DNA of 64,000 nucleotides, taken from contig NZ_RAWI01000006.1 of the NCBI RefSeq assembly GCF_003612125.1, forward strand, positions 1 to 64,000. Direction: 5' to 3'. The notes beneath the pieces were generated by a model. The model was not told the origin of the DNA. It searched no databases and saw nothing but the letters and a program-made list of their open reading frames with translations. Below are positions 8,920-16,285 of this stretch, piece after piece (the stretch's first letter is position 1; each line of letters starts with the position of its first letter). The stretch comes from Corallococcus praedator (GTDB taxonomy: Bacteria > Myxococcota > Myxococcia > Myxococcales > Myxococcaceae). Made by a program: the position numbers and the translations under genes.

Positions 8920-9564
8920 TCAGGAGCGGGGCGCAGGTCCCTGGGGCGCGCGCTTCGACAGGAGCAGCGCCTCCAGCGTTCGCGCCTGATGCGCCAGCAC
9001 CTTGCGGCGCCGGGCGGTGTCGTCGTGGAGCAGATTCGCGAGCGCCAGGCCCCGGAGCAGGTCGAGCGTCGCGCGCACGGCCTCGCGGACCTCGCGGTCC
9101 CGCTCATCCACGCCGAGCAACTGGAGGGTGAGCCGGTGCATCTCCCGGCCCACCTGCTGCTGCAGCGGCAGCAGCAGCGCCTTCAGCTCCGCGTCGGCCA
9201 CGGCCGCCACCCACAGGTGGGTCGCGGCCATGAAGAGCGGGCCGGCATGCACCTCCGACAGCAGGTTCAACAGGGGCTCTACCCGCCGCCGGCTCTCCGG
9301 CAGGCCCTTCGCCCGCCGCATGATCTCCTCCACCTGCTGGTGGAACACGTGCTCGACGGCGGCCGCGACCAGGGCCGCGCGCGTGGGGAAGTGGTGCTGG
9401 CAGGCGCCACGGGACACCCCGGCCCGCTCGGCGATGGCGCCCGTCGTCGCCCCGGCCCAGCCCTGCTCCACGAGCACGTCGATGGCCGCCGCCATCAGCT
9501 TCTGCCGCGTCACCCGGCTGCGCTCCTGCTCCTGCCGCGTCGTTGAACCCGCCGGACCGCCCAT
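8920..9564 (-). CDS. TetR-family repressor, AtuR-like
   Basis: 214 residues from the ATG at 9564 (a GTG at 9570 is an alternative). The N-terminal helix-turn-helix is clear (GATTGAIAERAGVSRGACQH, then FPTRAALVAAAVEHV). The C-terminal ligand domain is helical. It is divergent from the AtuA-family gene, and a perfect 26-bp palindrome lies in the 100-bp spacer. That is the arrangement of atuR/atuA in Pseudomonas, where the TetR-type AtuR represses terpene-utilisation genes. I infer the same role here. The effector is probably an acyl-CoA or terpene derivative, but nothing in the sequence names it. Confidence 0.92.
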   Translation of the reverse strand: MGGPAGSTTRQEQERSRVTRQKLMAAAIDVLVEQGWAGATTGAIAERAGVSRGACQHHFPTRAALVAAAVEHVFHQQVEEIMRRAKGLPESRRRVEPLLNLLSEVHAGPLFMAATHLWVAAVADAELKALLLPLQQQVGREMHRLTLQLLGVDERDREVREAVRATLDLLRGLALANLLHDDTARRRKVLAHQARTLEALLLSKRAPQGPAPRS

Positions 9565-9589
9565 GCCCACACCGTGTTGCGCCGCTCGG

Positions 9590-9615
9590 AAAAAAGCAAT
9601 CATGATTGCTTTTTT
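9590..9615. promoter_or_regulatory. perfect 26-bp palindrome, likely TetR operator
   Basis: The 13-base half site AAAAAAGCAATCA (9590-9602) is followed immediately by its exact complement (9603-9615). It stands out as AT-rich in very GC-rich surroundings. It lies 26 bp upstream of the TetR start and 49 bp upstream of the AtuA start, so binding would shut off both. The length and unbroken symmetry exclude chance. Confidence 0.88.
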
Positions 9616-9663
9616 AAGGGGTGGGGAGATACGACCTGACTTCCCCCGGCACGAGAGGTGAGC

Positions 9664-11358
9664 ATGGACGCTCGAACGCTGCGCATCGGCAATGCTTCCG
9701 GTTTCTACGGCGACCGCTTCTCCGCGTTCCGGGAGATGCTGGAGGGCGGTCCGCTCGACTTCCTCACCGGCGACTACCTGGCGGAGCTGACGATGCTCAT
9801 CCTGGGACGCGACCGGCTGAAGAACCCGGCGGGCGGGTACGCCCGGACGTTCCTGCGTCAGTTGGAAGCGACGCTGGGCCTCGCGATGGAGAAGAAGGTC
9901 CGCATCGTCGCGAACGCGGGCGGCCTCAACCCGGAGGGGCTCGCGAACGACCTGCGCGCGCTCGCGACGAAGCTGGGCCTGTCCGTCCGCATCGCGCACG
10001 TCGAAGGCGATGACCTGGTCGGACGCGCGGACGAGCTCGGCTTCGGCGAACCCATCACGGCGAACGCGTACCTGGGCGCCTGGGGGATCGCGGCGTGCCT
10101 CGACGCGGGCGCGGACATCGTCGTCACGGGGCGGGTGACGGACGCGTCGCTCGTCGTCGGGCCCGCCGCGTCCCACTTCGGCTGGAAGCGCGATGACTGG
10201 GACCGGCTCGCGGGCGCCATGGTCGCGGGGCACGTGCTCGAATGCGGGGCCCAGGCCACCGGGGGCAACTTCGCGTTCTTCGGTGAGGTGGACGCGCGCC
10301 GGCCCGGCTTCCCGCTCGCGGAGGTGTTCGCGGACGGCTCGAGCATCATCACGAAGCATCCGGGCACGGGCGGCGCCGTCACCGTCGACACCGTGAAGGC
10401 CCAGCTCGTCTATGAAATCACCGGGGCGCGCTATGCAGGCCCCGACGCCACGGCGCGCTTCGACACCATCGCCATCGAGTCCGCGGGGACCGACCGCGTG
10501 CGCCTGTCCGGCGTGCGCGGTGAGCCGCCTCCGCCGGACGTGAAGGTGTGCCTGAACCGGCTCGGCGGCTTCCGCAGCGAGGCCAGCTTCATCCTCGTCG
10601 GCCTGGACATCGAGGAGAAGGCCGCGCTCGTCCGGGCGCAGCTCGACGCGACGCTCAAGCCCCGGCCGGCGGAGGTCGTCTACACGCTGGCGCGCACCGA
10701 CCACGCCGACGCGCCGAGCGAGGAGCAGGCCTCCGCGACGCTGCGGGTCGCGGTGAAGGACGCCGACGCGAAGGTCGTCGGCCGGTCCTTCAGCGGTGCC
10801 GTGGTGGAGCTCGCCCTGGCCAGCTACCCCGGCTTCTGCCTTCCGGCGCTGCCCGGTGACGGCTCGCCCTTTGGCGTCTACACGCCGGCCTTCGTCGATG
10901 CGCGCAAGGTGCCGCACGTCGCGGTGCTCCCGGATGGCAAGCGCCTGGACGTGGCGCCCACGGAGGACTCCCGCGGGCTGGAAGCGGTGGCCATGCCGCC
11001 GCTGCCGGAGCCTCTGCCGGCGGGGCCTGTCCGGCGCATGCCGCTGGGCCGGGTGGCCCTGGCCCGCAGCGGGGACAAGGGCGGGGACGCGAACATCGGC
11101 GTGTGGGTCCGCACCGACGAGGCCTGGCGCTGGCTGGTGCATGCCCTCACGGAGGAGCACCTGCGCACGCTGCTTCCGGAGACGCACGGGCTGGTCATCC
11201 ACCGGCACGTGCTGCCGAACCTGCGCGCCCTGAACTTCGTCATCGAGCGCCTCCTGGGGGAGGGCGTCTCGTCGTCCACCCGCTTCGATGCCCAGGGCAA
11301 GGCGCTCGGCGAGTGGCTGCGCGCGCGCCACGTCGACGTGCCGGAATCGCTGCTCTGA
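9664..11358 (+). CDS. acyclic terpene utilisation AtuA family protein (DUF1446)
   Basis: 564 residues from the ATG at 9664, preceded by GAGAGG (a GTG at 9658 is possible). It matches the DUF1446/AtuA family: RIGNASGFYGDRFSAFREML at the N-terminus, the conserved VANAGGLNPEGLA and DIVVTGRVTDASLVVGPAA, and GGNFAFFGEV. A C-terminal extension of about 100 residues (RVALARSGDKGGDANIGVWV) is the second domain common in these proteins. AtuA is needed for growth on citronellol and geraniol in Pseudomonas, but its reaction is unknown. The other atu genes (geranyl-CoA carboxylase, dehydrogenases) are absent here, so it may serve a different branched substrate. Confidence 0.93.
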   Translation: MDARTLRIGNASGFYGDRFSAFREMLEGGPLDFLTGDYLAELTMLILGRDRLKNPAGGYARTFLRQLEATLGLAMEKKVRIVANAGGLNPEGLANDLRALATKLGLSVRIAHVEGDDLVGRADELGFGEPITANAYLGAWGIAACLDAGADIVVTGRVTDASLVVGPAASHFGWKRDDWDRLAGAMVAGHVLECGAQATGGNFAFFGEVDARRPGFPLAEVFADGSSIITKHPGTGGAVTVDTVKAQLVYEITGARYAGPDATARFDTIAIESAGTDRVRLSGVRGEPPPPDVKVCLNRLGGFRSEASFILVGLDIEEKAALVRAQLDATLKPRPAEVVYTLARTDHADAPSEEQASATLRVAVKDADAKVVGRSFSGAVVELALASYPGFCLPALPGDGSPFGVYTPAFVDARKVPHVAVLPDGKRLDVAPTEDSRGLEAVAMPPLPEPLPAGPVRRMPLGRVALARSGDKGGDANIGVWVRTDEAWRWLVHALTEEHLRTLLPETHGLVIHRHVLPNLRALNFVIERLLGEGVSSSTRFDAQGKALGEWLRARHVDVPESLL

Positions 11359-11448
11359 CCCTGGGGCGGAGTAGGCTTTCCGCGCGGTCACTCCGGCCGC
11401 GCCCGGTGCGGGGATGCACGGGCGGCGTGCCTTGCGAGGCAGGGTGTG

Positions 11449-11982
11449 ATGATCGAGGAAAAAATCCTCAACGTGGTGTTGGTGGGAGGCTGGGGCCTCT
11501 TCTTTCTTGGGGTCCTCGGGTTCTGCGGGTACCTGATTCATCGGCAGTGGAAGCACGGCCAGATTCGCCAGCATGGTTTGCCGGCGGAGGCCACGGTGCT
11601 GCGACTCCAGGGCACCCCGATCCGCATCAACCGCAGCCAGGTCTTCGACTTCCTGCTCGAAGTGAGGCTGCCCGGTCACGCGCCGTATCAAGTCCGGTTG
11701 AGGAGCCGGTGGAACGACTGGAACGTGCGGGTGATGGACGTGGGCCTGCGGCTGAAGGTCAAGGTCGACCCGAATGACCTGCAGAAGCTCGTCGTCCTGG
11801 GGCCCGTCGTCCCGCAGGACCTGAGCAGGCTCTTCAGCGGCCTGGACGCATTGGGGCCGGCCGCTCCAGCGCCGGGGGATCCGGTGAAGAGCCTGTCGGA
11901 CCTCCAGCGCATGGCGGACGAGGGGCTCGTCACCCCGGAGGAATACGCGCGCAAGAAGGCGGAGATCCTCGACCGGCTCTGA
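11449..11982 (+). CDS. membrane protein with SHOCT domain
   Basis: 177 residues from the ATG at 11449 (GTG at 11446 is an alternative). One N-terminal transmembrane helix (VVLVGGWGLFFLGVLGFCGY) is followed by a basic segment and a beta-rich region of roughly residues 40-110. A C-terminal SHOCT motif (LQRMADEGLVTPEEYARKKA) completes the protein. SHOCT segments occur at the ends of many small membrane or phage proteins and may mediate oligomerisation. No enzymatic role is visible. It is the last normal-GC gene before the AT-rich island. Confidence 0.83.
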   Translation: MIEEKILNVVLVGGWGLFFLGVLGFCGYLIHRQWKHGQIRQHGLPAEATVLRLQGTPIRINRSQVFDFLLEVRLPGHAPYQVRLRSRWNDWNVRVMDVGLRLKVKVDPNDLQKLVVLGPVVPQDLSRLFSGLDALGPAAPAPGDPVKSLSDLQRMADEGLVTPEEYARKKAEILDRL

Positions 11983-12033
11983 GCCGCCTCCTGCGTTTCG
12001 CGCCCATGGGCTGCGGTAGGGACGAAGGCGGAA

Positions 12034-12189
12034 GCAAAGAAGGATCGCACGCACTGGCAGGATGGGGCCCGGCTGCTGCGCAGGACGTTCGGGCTGAACG
12101 TGTTCGCCTGCGAGAGGTGTGAAGGCAGGCGCCCGGTGCTTGTGTACTTGACGGCACCCAACAGGAGCGCGCTATTGAGGAAGCGATGA
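12034..12189 (+). pseudogene. 3' remnant of IS91-type transposase
   Basis: A frame ending in TGA at 12187-12189 reads RTHWQDGARLLRRTFGLNVF, then ACERCEGRRPVLVYLTAP. This is the Cys-rich C-terminal end of the IS91-like (Y2) transposases that are common in myxobacteria (usual pattern: W..LLRR.F.LDVL.C..CGG). Only about 50 codons remain, and the catalytic domain is absent. It lies immediately upstream of the AT-rich three-gene cassette, so it is a plausible scar of the element that delivered or rearranged it. The family assignment is from motif memory. Confidence 0.6.
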
Positions 12190-12220
12190 CTGTTTCCGGC
12201 GGTGGCGATAGTCTCAGGGT

Positions 12221-13435
12221 ATGTCGCCTCCTTCCGCTCTCGTCGTTTCCCGCTACCGCGCCTTTGCCGGTGAGGAGACGCTGCCCCTACGACCGCTTAC
12301 ACTGCTCTACGGGCGCAACAATTCCGGCAAGAGCGCTCTTGCTCGCGCACTTGCCTTCATTGGGGCCTCCCTGTCAGAGGATGCGCCTAGTGCGTTGGTC
12401 ACCCCACGTGAGGTTATCCGCGAGGGGGCCTTTACGGACCTCGCTTGGCAAGGGGACGCAGGCGACTATTCCTTCGACTTGGGACTTCGCTGGAACGATG
12501 GGAAGGTACGGGAAGTCCGCTACACCTTAGACGGTGGCTCAGGTCGTTCGACCTACGTCAAGGAGCTATTTCTCCGAGGCGAGGGTGGTGAACTGCTATG
12601 GGCAGGTGTCGCGCCGCCCAACCGCCCGATGCTCCCACAGGGAGAGTACGGCGGTGGTGAACTGCGCCTTGTTGGACTGGTGCCTCGGCATTCGGAAGTG
12701 CCTGTCCTCCAAGAGTTGGCGACGCGCATGGATGCCCTCCGTGGGCGCGTGCAATGGATTGATGGTGTGCGAGTACGCCCCAAACGCGACATTCCACGTA
12801 CTGGAACCACCCTCGTGAATCTGGCTACAGATGGTAGCAATGCTGCCGATATTCTCGTCGAGCGACCTGAACTTGTTGAGGAGGCTCGGCGATTCTATGC
12901 AGATCTCACCCCCCCCCGTGATCTTGAGGTTAAAGAGGTACTTGAGTCGAGCCATCGAATCACGCTCAACCCCAAGAGCCAGGGAAGTTGGAGAATCGAC
13001 CTTGTAGACACTGGCGAGGGTATGGCTCAGGTGCTTCCAGTGTTGGTGGCCGCGACACTTGCGGCGCGCGAAGCGCCTAGTGGCATTCTTGCTGTGGAGG
13101 AGCCGGAAAGCCATCTTCATCCTGACGCGCAGGCTGCTCTAGCTCGCTATCTTTGCGACATAGCGGCGCGCCCAGCGCCTCCGACGTTGGTAATTGAAAC
13201 ACATAGTCGGGTATTCCTATTGGGGGTGCAGCTTGCTGTTGCTGCAGGGCGTTTGCCTCCTGAGCGCGTCGGATTGGCATGGATTGATCAGGACGCGGTT
13301 GGGCGCAGTAGTATAACTGCTGTTCAGTTAGAGTCTAGTGGTCATCCGCGTGCTGGTTGGCCGGTCGCAGCCCTCGCAGAAGACCTACGTCTTGCCAGGG
13401 AACTGGCTATGCTTGATCTAAAGCGTCGGGACTGA
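12221..13435 (+). CDS. AAA/ABC-type ATPase with DUF3696-like C-terminus
   Basis: 404 residues. Walker A YGRNNSGKS at about 30-38, the ABC signature-like DTGEGMAQVLP near 263, Walker B ILAVEEPES near 289-296 with a following D-loop (HLHPDAQ), and the switch histidine in IETHS near 328. The last 80 residues (VGLAWIDQDAVGRSSITAVQ, then GW PVAAL) match the DUF3696 pattern. There is no fused nuclease domain, and the length is that of a stand-alone SMC/RecF-like motor. Such ATPases partner with nucleases in OLD, Gabija, PARIS and related defence systems. It starts the AT-rich operon, and the next gene begins 2 bases after its stop. The ribosome site is weak. Confidence 0.9.
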   Translation: MSPPSALVVSRYRAFAGEETLPLRPLTLLYGRNNSGKSALARALAFIGASLSEDAPSALVTPREVIREGAFTDLAWQGDAGDYSFDLGLRWNDGKVREVRYTLDGGSGRSTYVKELFLRGEGGELLWAGVAPPNRPMLPQGEYGGGELRLVGLVPRHSEVPVLQELATRMDALRGRVQWIDGVRVRPKRDIPRTGTTLVNLATDGSNAADILVERPELVEEARRFYADLTPPRDLEVKEVLESSHRITLNPKSQGSWRIDLVDTGEGMAQVLPVLVAATLAAREAPSGILAVEEPESHLHPDAQAALARYLCDIAARPAPPTLVIETHSRVFLLGVQLAVAAGRLPPERVGLAWIDQDAVGRSSITAVQLESSGHPRAGWPVAALAEDLRLARELAMLDLKRRD

Positions 13436-13437
13436 AT

Positions 13438-14613
13438 ATGCGCATTTTAATCGACCGCGCACTGTTTGCTGCGAAATCCGAGATTGAGGCGCTCGCCCTT
13501 GTGGACCTCCTTACCACGGTTGCTCGCGATACTCATTCCCTCCACTCAGTCATTACCGACCCTCCCTATATGCAAGGCGAGGATAATGGTCCAATTGATG
13601 CTTGGTTGAATTATCGTGACCCAATCGAGGCACGCGCTTTTAGATCGCTGCTGGCTAATGGATTGCTTGTCAATGCTGGACGCTCAGTTGGTGTGGGAGT
13701 GTCGGATTCACTGAAGCCGCGACGCTGGCACTTGGAGGGATGGTTGTCGGTCCGCGTAGAGCGCCGGGAAGCAAGCGACTGGAGAAGTCGTAGCTTAACT
13801 ATTGGCGATGCAGTTGATCTGCTTAGAGAGCCAATTCATCTGGTTCTTGAGAACGAGCGGACGGAACTCGCTTTTGTCGGCCTGCTGGCTGCCCCGACTG
13901 ACGCGAAAACGCTGCGCGAATTAGTCGAAGGGCCTGGGAAGACCAAGGTCCACAGTGGTGGCGGTGGCGAAGCCAAGAAATGGATTGAGGCATTAATAGA
14001 CGGTCCGCCAACTGCTGCTGTCTGGCGTAAGTTATTGCGGGCTTGGGTGCTTTTTGACAAGGATGCTGGGAATGCGGATGCCTGTCATCTGTCCAAGAGT
14101 GCCAGCGACCTTGTCGATCTATGCGAGAAGGTGGTGGAAATCTACGGCAATGGGTTGTCGTGGATTTGTCTTCTCAGGCGTGAACTTGAGTCATATGTTC
14201 CTGATACCGGGCTTGCAGCAGAGGCCCTCAAAGGGCAACAGGATTTTGTTGGCCATGTTGCTTCATGGCGCAAAGATCCGGAGAGAGAGCACTGGGCTTG
14301 GTCGCTGGATCTTAAGAAGGGACTTCGAGGCGACCTCCATGTGGATGTAAGCGACGCAGTCCGCACGCTTCTCAAGGATTCTAGAAACAAGCATCCTCTA
14401 GAGGCGCATATGCTCAAACTCCCCTTTGCAGGGATCTCTTCTCCGGCGGAACTTAGTGCCTTGAAGTATGGGTTGGGTGATCGCTTGGGCGAGGCTCTTC
14501 GTGCAACGCCTCCGCGGCAGTGGGCTGCCGATCTTTCCACGGAGTACGACCGTGGCCCTCATGATCAAGTCCCTCGACTCGCCTTCGTTCAGTCTTTTTT
14601 AGATCGGATGTAG
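13438..14613 (+). CDS. uncharacterised protein with TOPRIM-like motifs, defence operon gene 2
   Basis: 391 residues, of no family I can name with certainty. Ordered acidic motifs suggest a TOPRIM or DUF4435-like nuclease fold: LVLENERTELAF (acidic residues 138 and 140), then WVLFDKDAGNAD (Asp207 and Asp209), then LRRELESYVP (248-255). The last resembles the RReiEnYL motif that follows the DxD in OLD-type and DUF4435 TOPRIM proteins. The N-terminal 130 residues are unassigned and contain VITDPPYMQG, which resembles a DNA-methylase NPPY motif but without supporting motifs. Its start follows the ATPase stop by 2 bases and its stop overlaps or abuts the DUF262 start, so the three proteins are probably made in fixed ratio. 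Base composition is clearly AT-richer than the flanks. Confidence 0.82.
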   Translation: MRILIDRALFAAKSEIEALALVDLLTTVARDTHSLHSVITDPPYMQGEDNGPIDAWLNYRDPIEARAFRSLLANGLLVNAGRSVGVGVSDSLKPRRWHLEGWLSVRVERREASDWRSRSLTIGDAVDLLREPIHLVLENERTELAFVGLLAAPTDAKTLRELVEGPGKTKVHSGGGGEAKKWIEALIDGPPTAAVWRKLLRAWVLFDKDAGNADACHLSKSASDLVDLCEKVVEIYGNGLSWICLLRRELESYVPDTGLAAEALKGQQDFVGHVASWRKDPEREHWAWSLDLKKGLRGDLHVDVSDAVRTLLKDSRNKHPLEAHMLKLPFAGISSPAELSALKYGLGDRLGEALRATPPRQWAADLSTEYDRGPHDQVPRLAFVQSFLDRM

Positions 14614-14615
14614 TG

Positions 14616-16178
14616 ATGGAACGGAAGATGTTTGATACCCCTGTGTTGCCTCGGTTGGAGACAATCCTTGCAGAAGTGAAGTCCGGCGATTTGATTGTCC
14701 CAGAGTTTCAGCGTCCCTTTGTCTGGGATGATGACCGACGCCTGACTTTACTGGATAGCATAGTTAAGGGCATGCCCATCGGCAGCTTACTCGTCTGGCG
14801 CACGAATAGGCGTGACCTTCATACCTATAAGAAGGTTGGTGGGGTTCGACTTGGGGGCGCGCGCAAGGGTGATGAGAAGGTGAACTACCTTATTGATGGC
14901 CATCAGCGGATATCGACCCTCTTCGGCGCACTGTACTCGGGTGATCGTGAGCCGACTAGTGACGATAATGTACGCTGGCCGCTGTATTACGAGCTAGGAG
15001 CGGATAATCGCCCTGCTTTTCGTGTGCCTCCGCGGCGAAGGAGTGTGCCAAGCAACTGGCTGCCGCTCAATATACTGCTCGACGGTGATAAACTTTTCGA
15101 TTTTACTCAGCAATTGCGCCAAGGTGGCAAGCGGGAGTTGGCTAAGGAGGCGGAGCGTTTGGCTAATGTTTTTAGAGATTATATCATCCCTATTGTTCCT
15201 CTGATAACTGAAGAGTTGGATGTGGTTACGGATGCGTTTGTGCGCATCAACAGCCAAGGCAAAGGCATGAGTGAGGCTCATATGCTGCGAGCACTCACCC
15301 ACGCAGGGGGAGTTGATACGGATCGTTATTTCGCGGACGTTCGTGCCCGCTTGGAGCCTCTCGGTTGGGGGGGGCTGGACGCACAGATTCTAGTCAACGT
15401 TCTTAAGGCGCAACTTGATTTGGATGTCTATGCGGCTGGCGTACGCGGTCTGCACGCGAAGCTGTTGGAGGACCCGGCGCCACTGAAGAAGCTCGCGAGT
15501 GTGCTAGTCGAGACGGTGGAGTTTTTGGCCGCTATTGGGGTTCGCGGACCCGGCGCACTCCCATATACATATCAACTGGTCACGCTGGCAACGCTGGTAG
15601 CGCGGTTTCCAGGCAAGCTGTTGAAACCTAAAATCCATAAGCGCCTGCGAAATTGGTTCTGGGTTACGACGTATACAGAATATTTTTCAGGTAGCACTGG
15701 TAGTCGTATTCGAGATGAGATTGATGGGCTGGCTGGGGAGTTGGATGGAGGTTCTCCTTTGAAACGCGAGCCTGTTCCAGTCAAGCCACTTACGGAAATT
15801 CGGATGTCTACTGTTCGTGCTCGTGCGTTCCTTCTGTTCATGGCGGGGCTTCCTGAGCATGAGAGCGCATGTCAGAGCCGGCAAGAGTGGTTGGGCACAG
15901 GTGATACAAGGGCGGTACCCAGCCTTCTTTCTAGTACAACGGGAGTGGATCCCGGCAATCGTGTTATCGCAAATCCAGCGGAGTTGAGAACCCTGCGAAA
16001 AGCTATTCAAGAGAATGAGGTTTCGCCCACGATGGCTGACGAATTCGCCATTCCTTTGGGGGCCCTTCGCAATCTGCAGGATGAAGACAAATTCTTGCTT
16101 GAGCGTAGGAAGTGGTTGAGGGAGAAGGAAAGGCTGTTTATTGAGGGATTTGGTCTTTCGGTGAGTGACAGCGAGTAG
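14616..16178 (+). CDS. DUF262 (GmrS/ParB-like) protein, defence operon gene 3
   Basis: 520 residues from the ATG at 14616. A GTG at 14613 overlaps the preceding TAG, so coupling holds either way. The DUF262 hallmarks are all present: VPEFQRPFVWDDDRR at about 28-42, the nucleotide-binding YLIDGHQRISTLFGAL near 91-106 (usual DGQQR), and DAFVRINSQGKGMS near 206-219. The C-terminal half is helical and shows no HNH motif of the DUF1524 kind, unlike full GmrSD nucleases. DUF262 domains bind NTPs and regulate or deliver nucleases against modified phage DNA. With the ATPase and the TOPRIM-like protein this makes a plausible three-part anti-phage system. Confidence 0.92.
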   Translation: MERKMFDTPVLPRLETILAEVKSGDLIVPEFQRPFVWDDDRRLTLLDSIVKGMPIGSLLVWRTNRRDLHTYKKVGGVRLGGARKGDEKVNYLIDGHQRISTLFGALYSGDREPTSDDNVRWPLYYELGADNRPAFRVPPRRRSVPSNWLPLNILLDGDKLFDFTQQLRQGGKRELAKEAERLANVFRDYIIPIVPLITEELDVVTDAFVRINSQGKGMSEAHMLRALTHAGGVDTDRYFADVRARLEPLGWGGLDAQILVNVLKAQLDLDVYAAGVRGLHAKLLEDPAPLKKLASVLVETVEFLAAIGVRGPGALPYTYQLVTLATLVARFPGKLLKPKIHKRLRNWFWVTTYTEYFSGSTGSRIRDEIDGLAGELDGGSPLKREPVPVKPLTEIRMSTVRARAFLLFMAGLPEHESACQSRQEWLGTGDTRAVPSLLSSTTGVDPGNRVIANPAELRTLRKAIQENEVSPTMADEFAIPLGALRNLQDEDKFLLERRKWLREKERLFIEGFGLSVSDSE

Positions 16179-16243
16179 TTCTCTAGCCTTCAAATTGAAA
16201 GTATTTCGGGAGAGTGGCGAAGTGATTCGCCTCCGTCCCAGGC

Positions 16244-16275
16244 GGTCCCCGGCGCCGTCATGGCACCGGGGGACC
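16244..16275. terminator. GC-rich hairpin between convergent genes
   Basis: GGTCCCCGG at 16244-16252 pairs with CCGGGGGACC at 16266-16275, with a one-base bulge. It lies between the DUF262 stop and the stop of the convergent sugar dehydrogenase gene. Position and symmetry suit a bidirectional terminator. No T-run follows, so it may not be Rho-independent. Confidence 0.45.
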
Positions 16276-16285
16276 CGGTTGCTGC

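Noticed and set aside
8920-12054. Very long minus-strand open frame running through AtuA and the SHOCT gene
   Set aside because: Only its last 645 bases (TetR) look like protein. The rest is Arg/Ala/His-rich shadow of the plus-strand genes.
12553-13280. Minus-strand open frames within the ATPase gene
   Set aside because: They lie opposite the conserved ATPase motifs, lack ribosome sites and have no family likeness. They survive because the island is AT-richer and its codon use differs.
13550-13580. TDPPYMQG in the second defence gene as a DNA methyltransferase motif IV
   Set aside because: No SAM-binding FxGxG motif or other methylase motif is present, so the match is probably chance.
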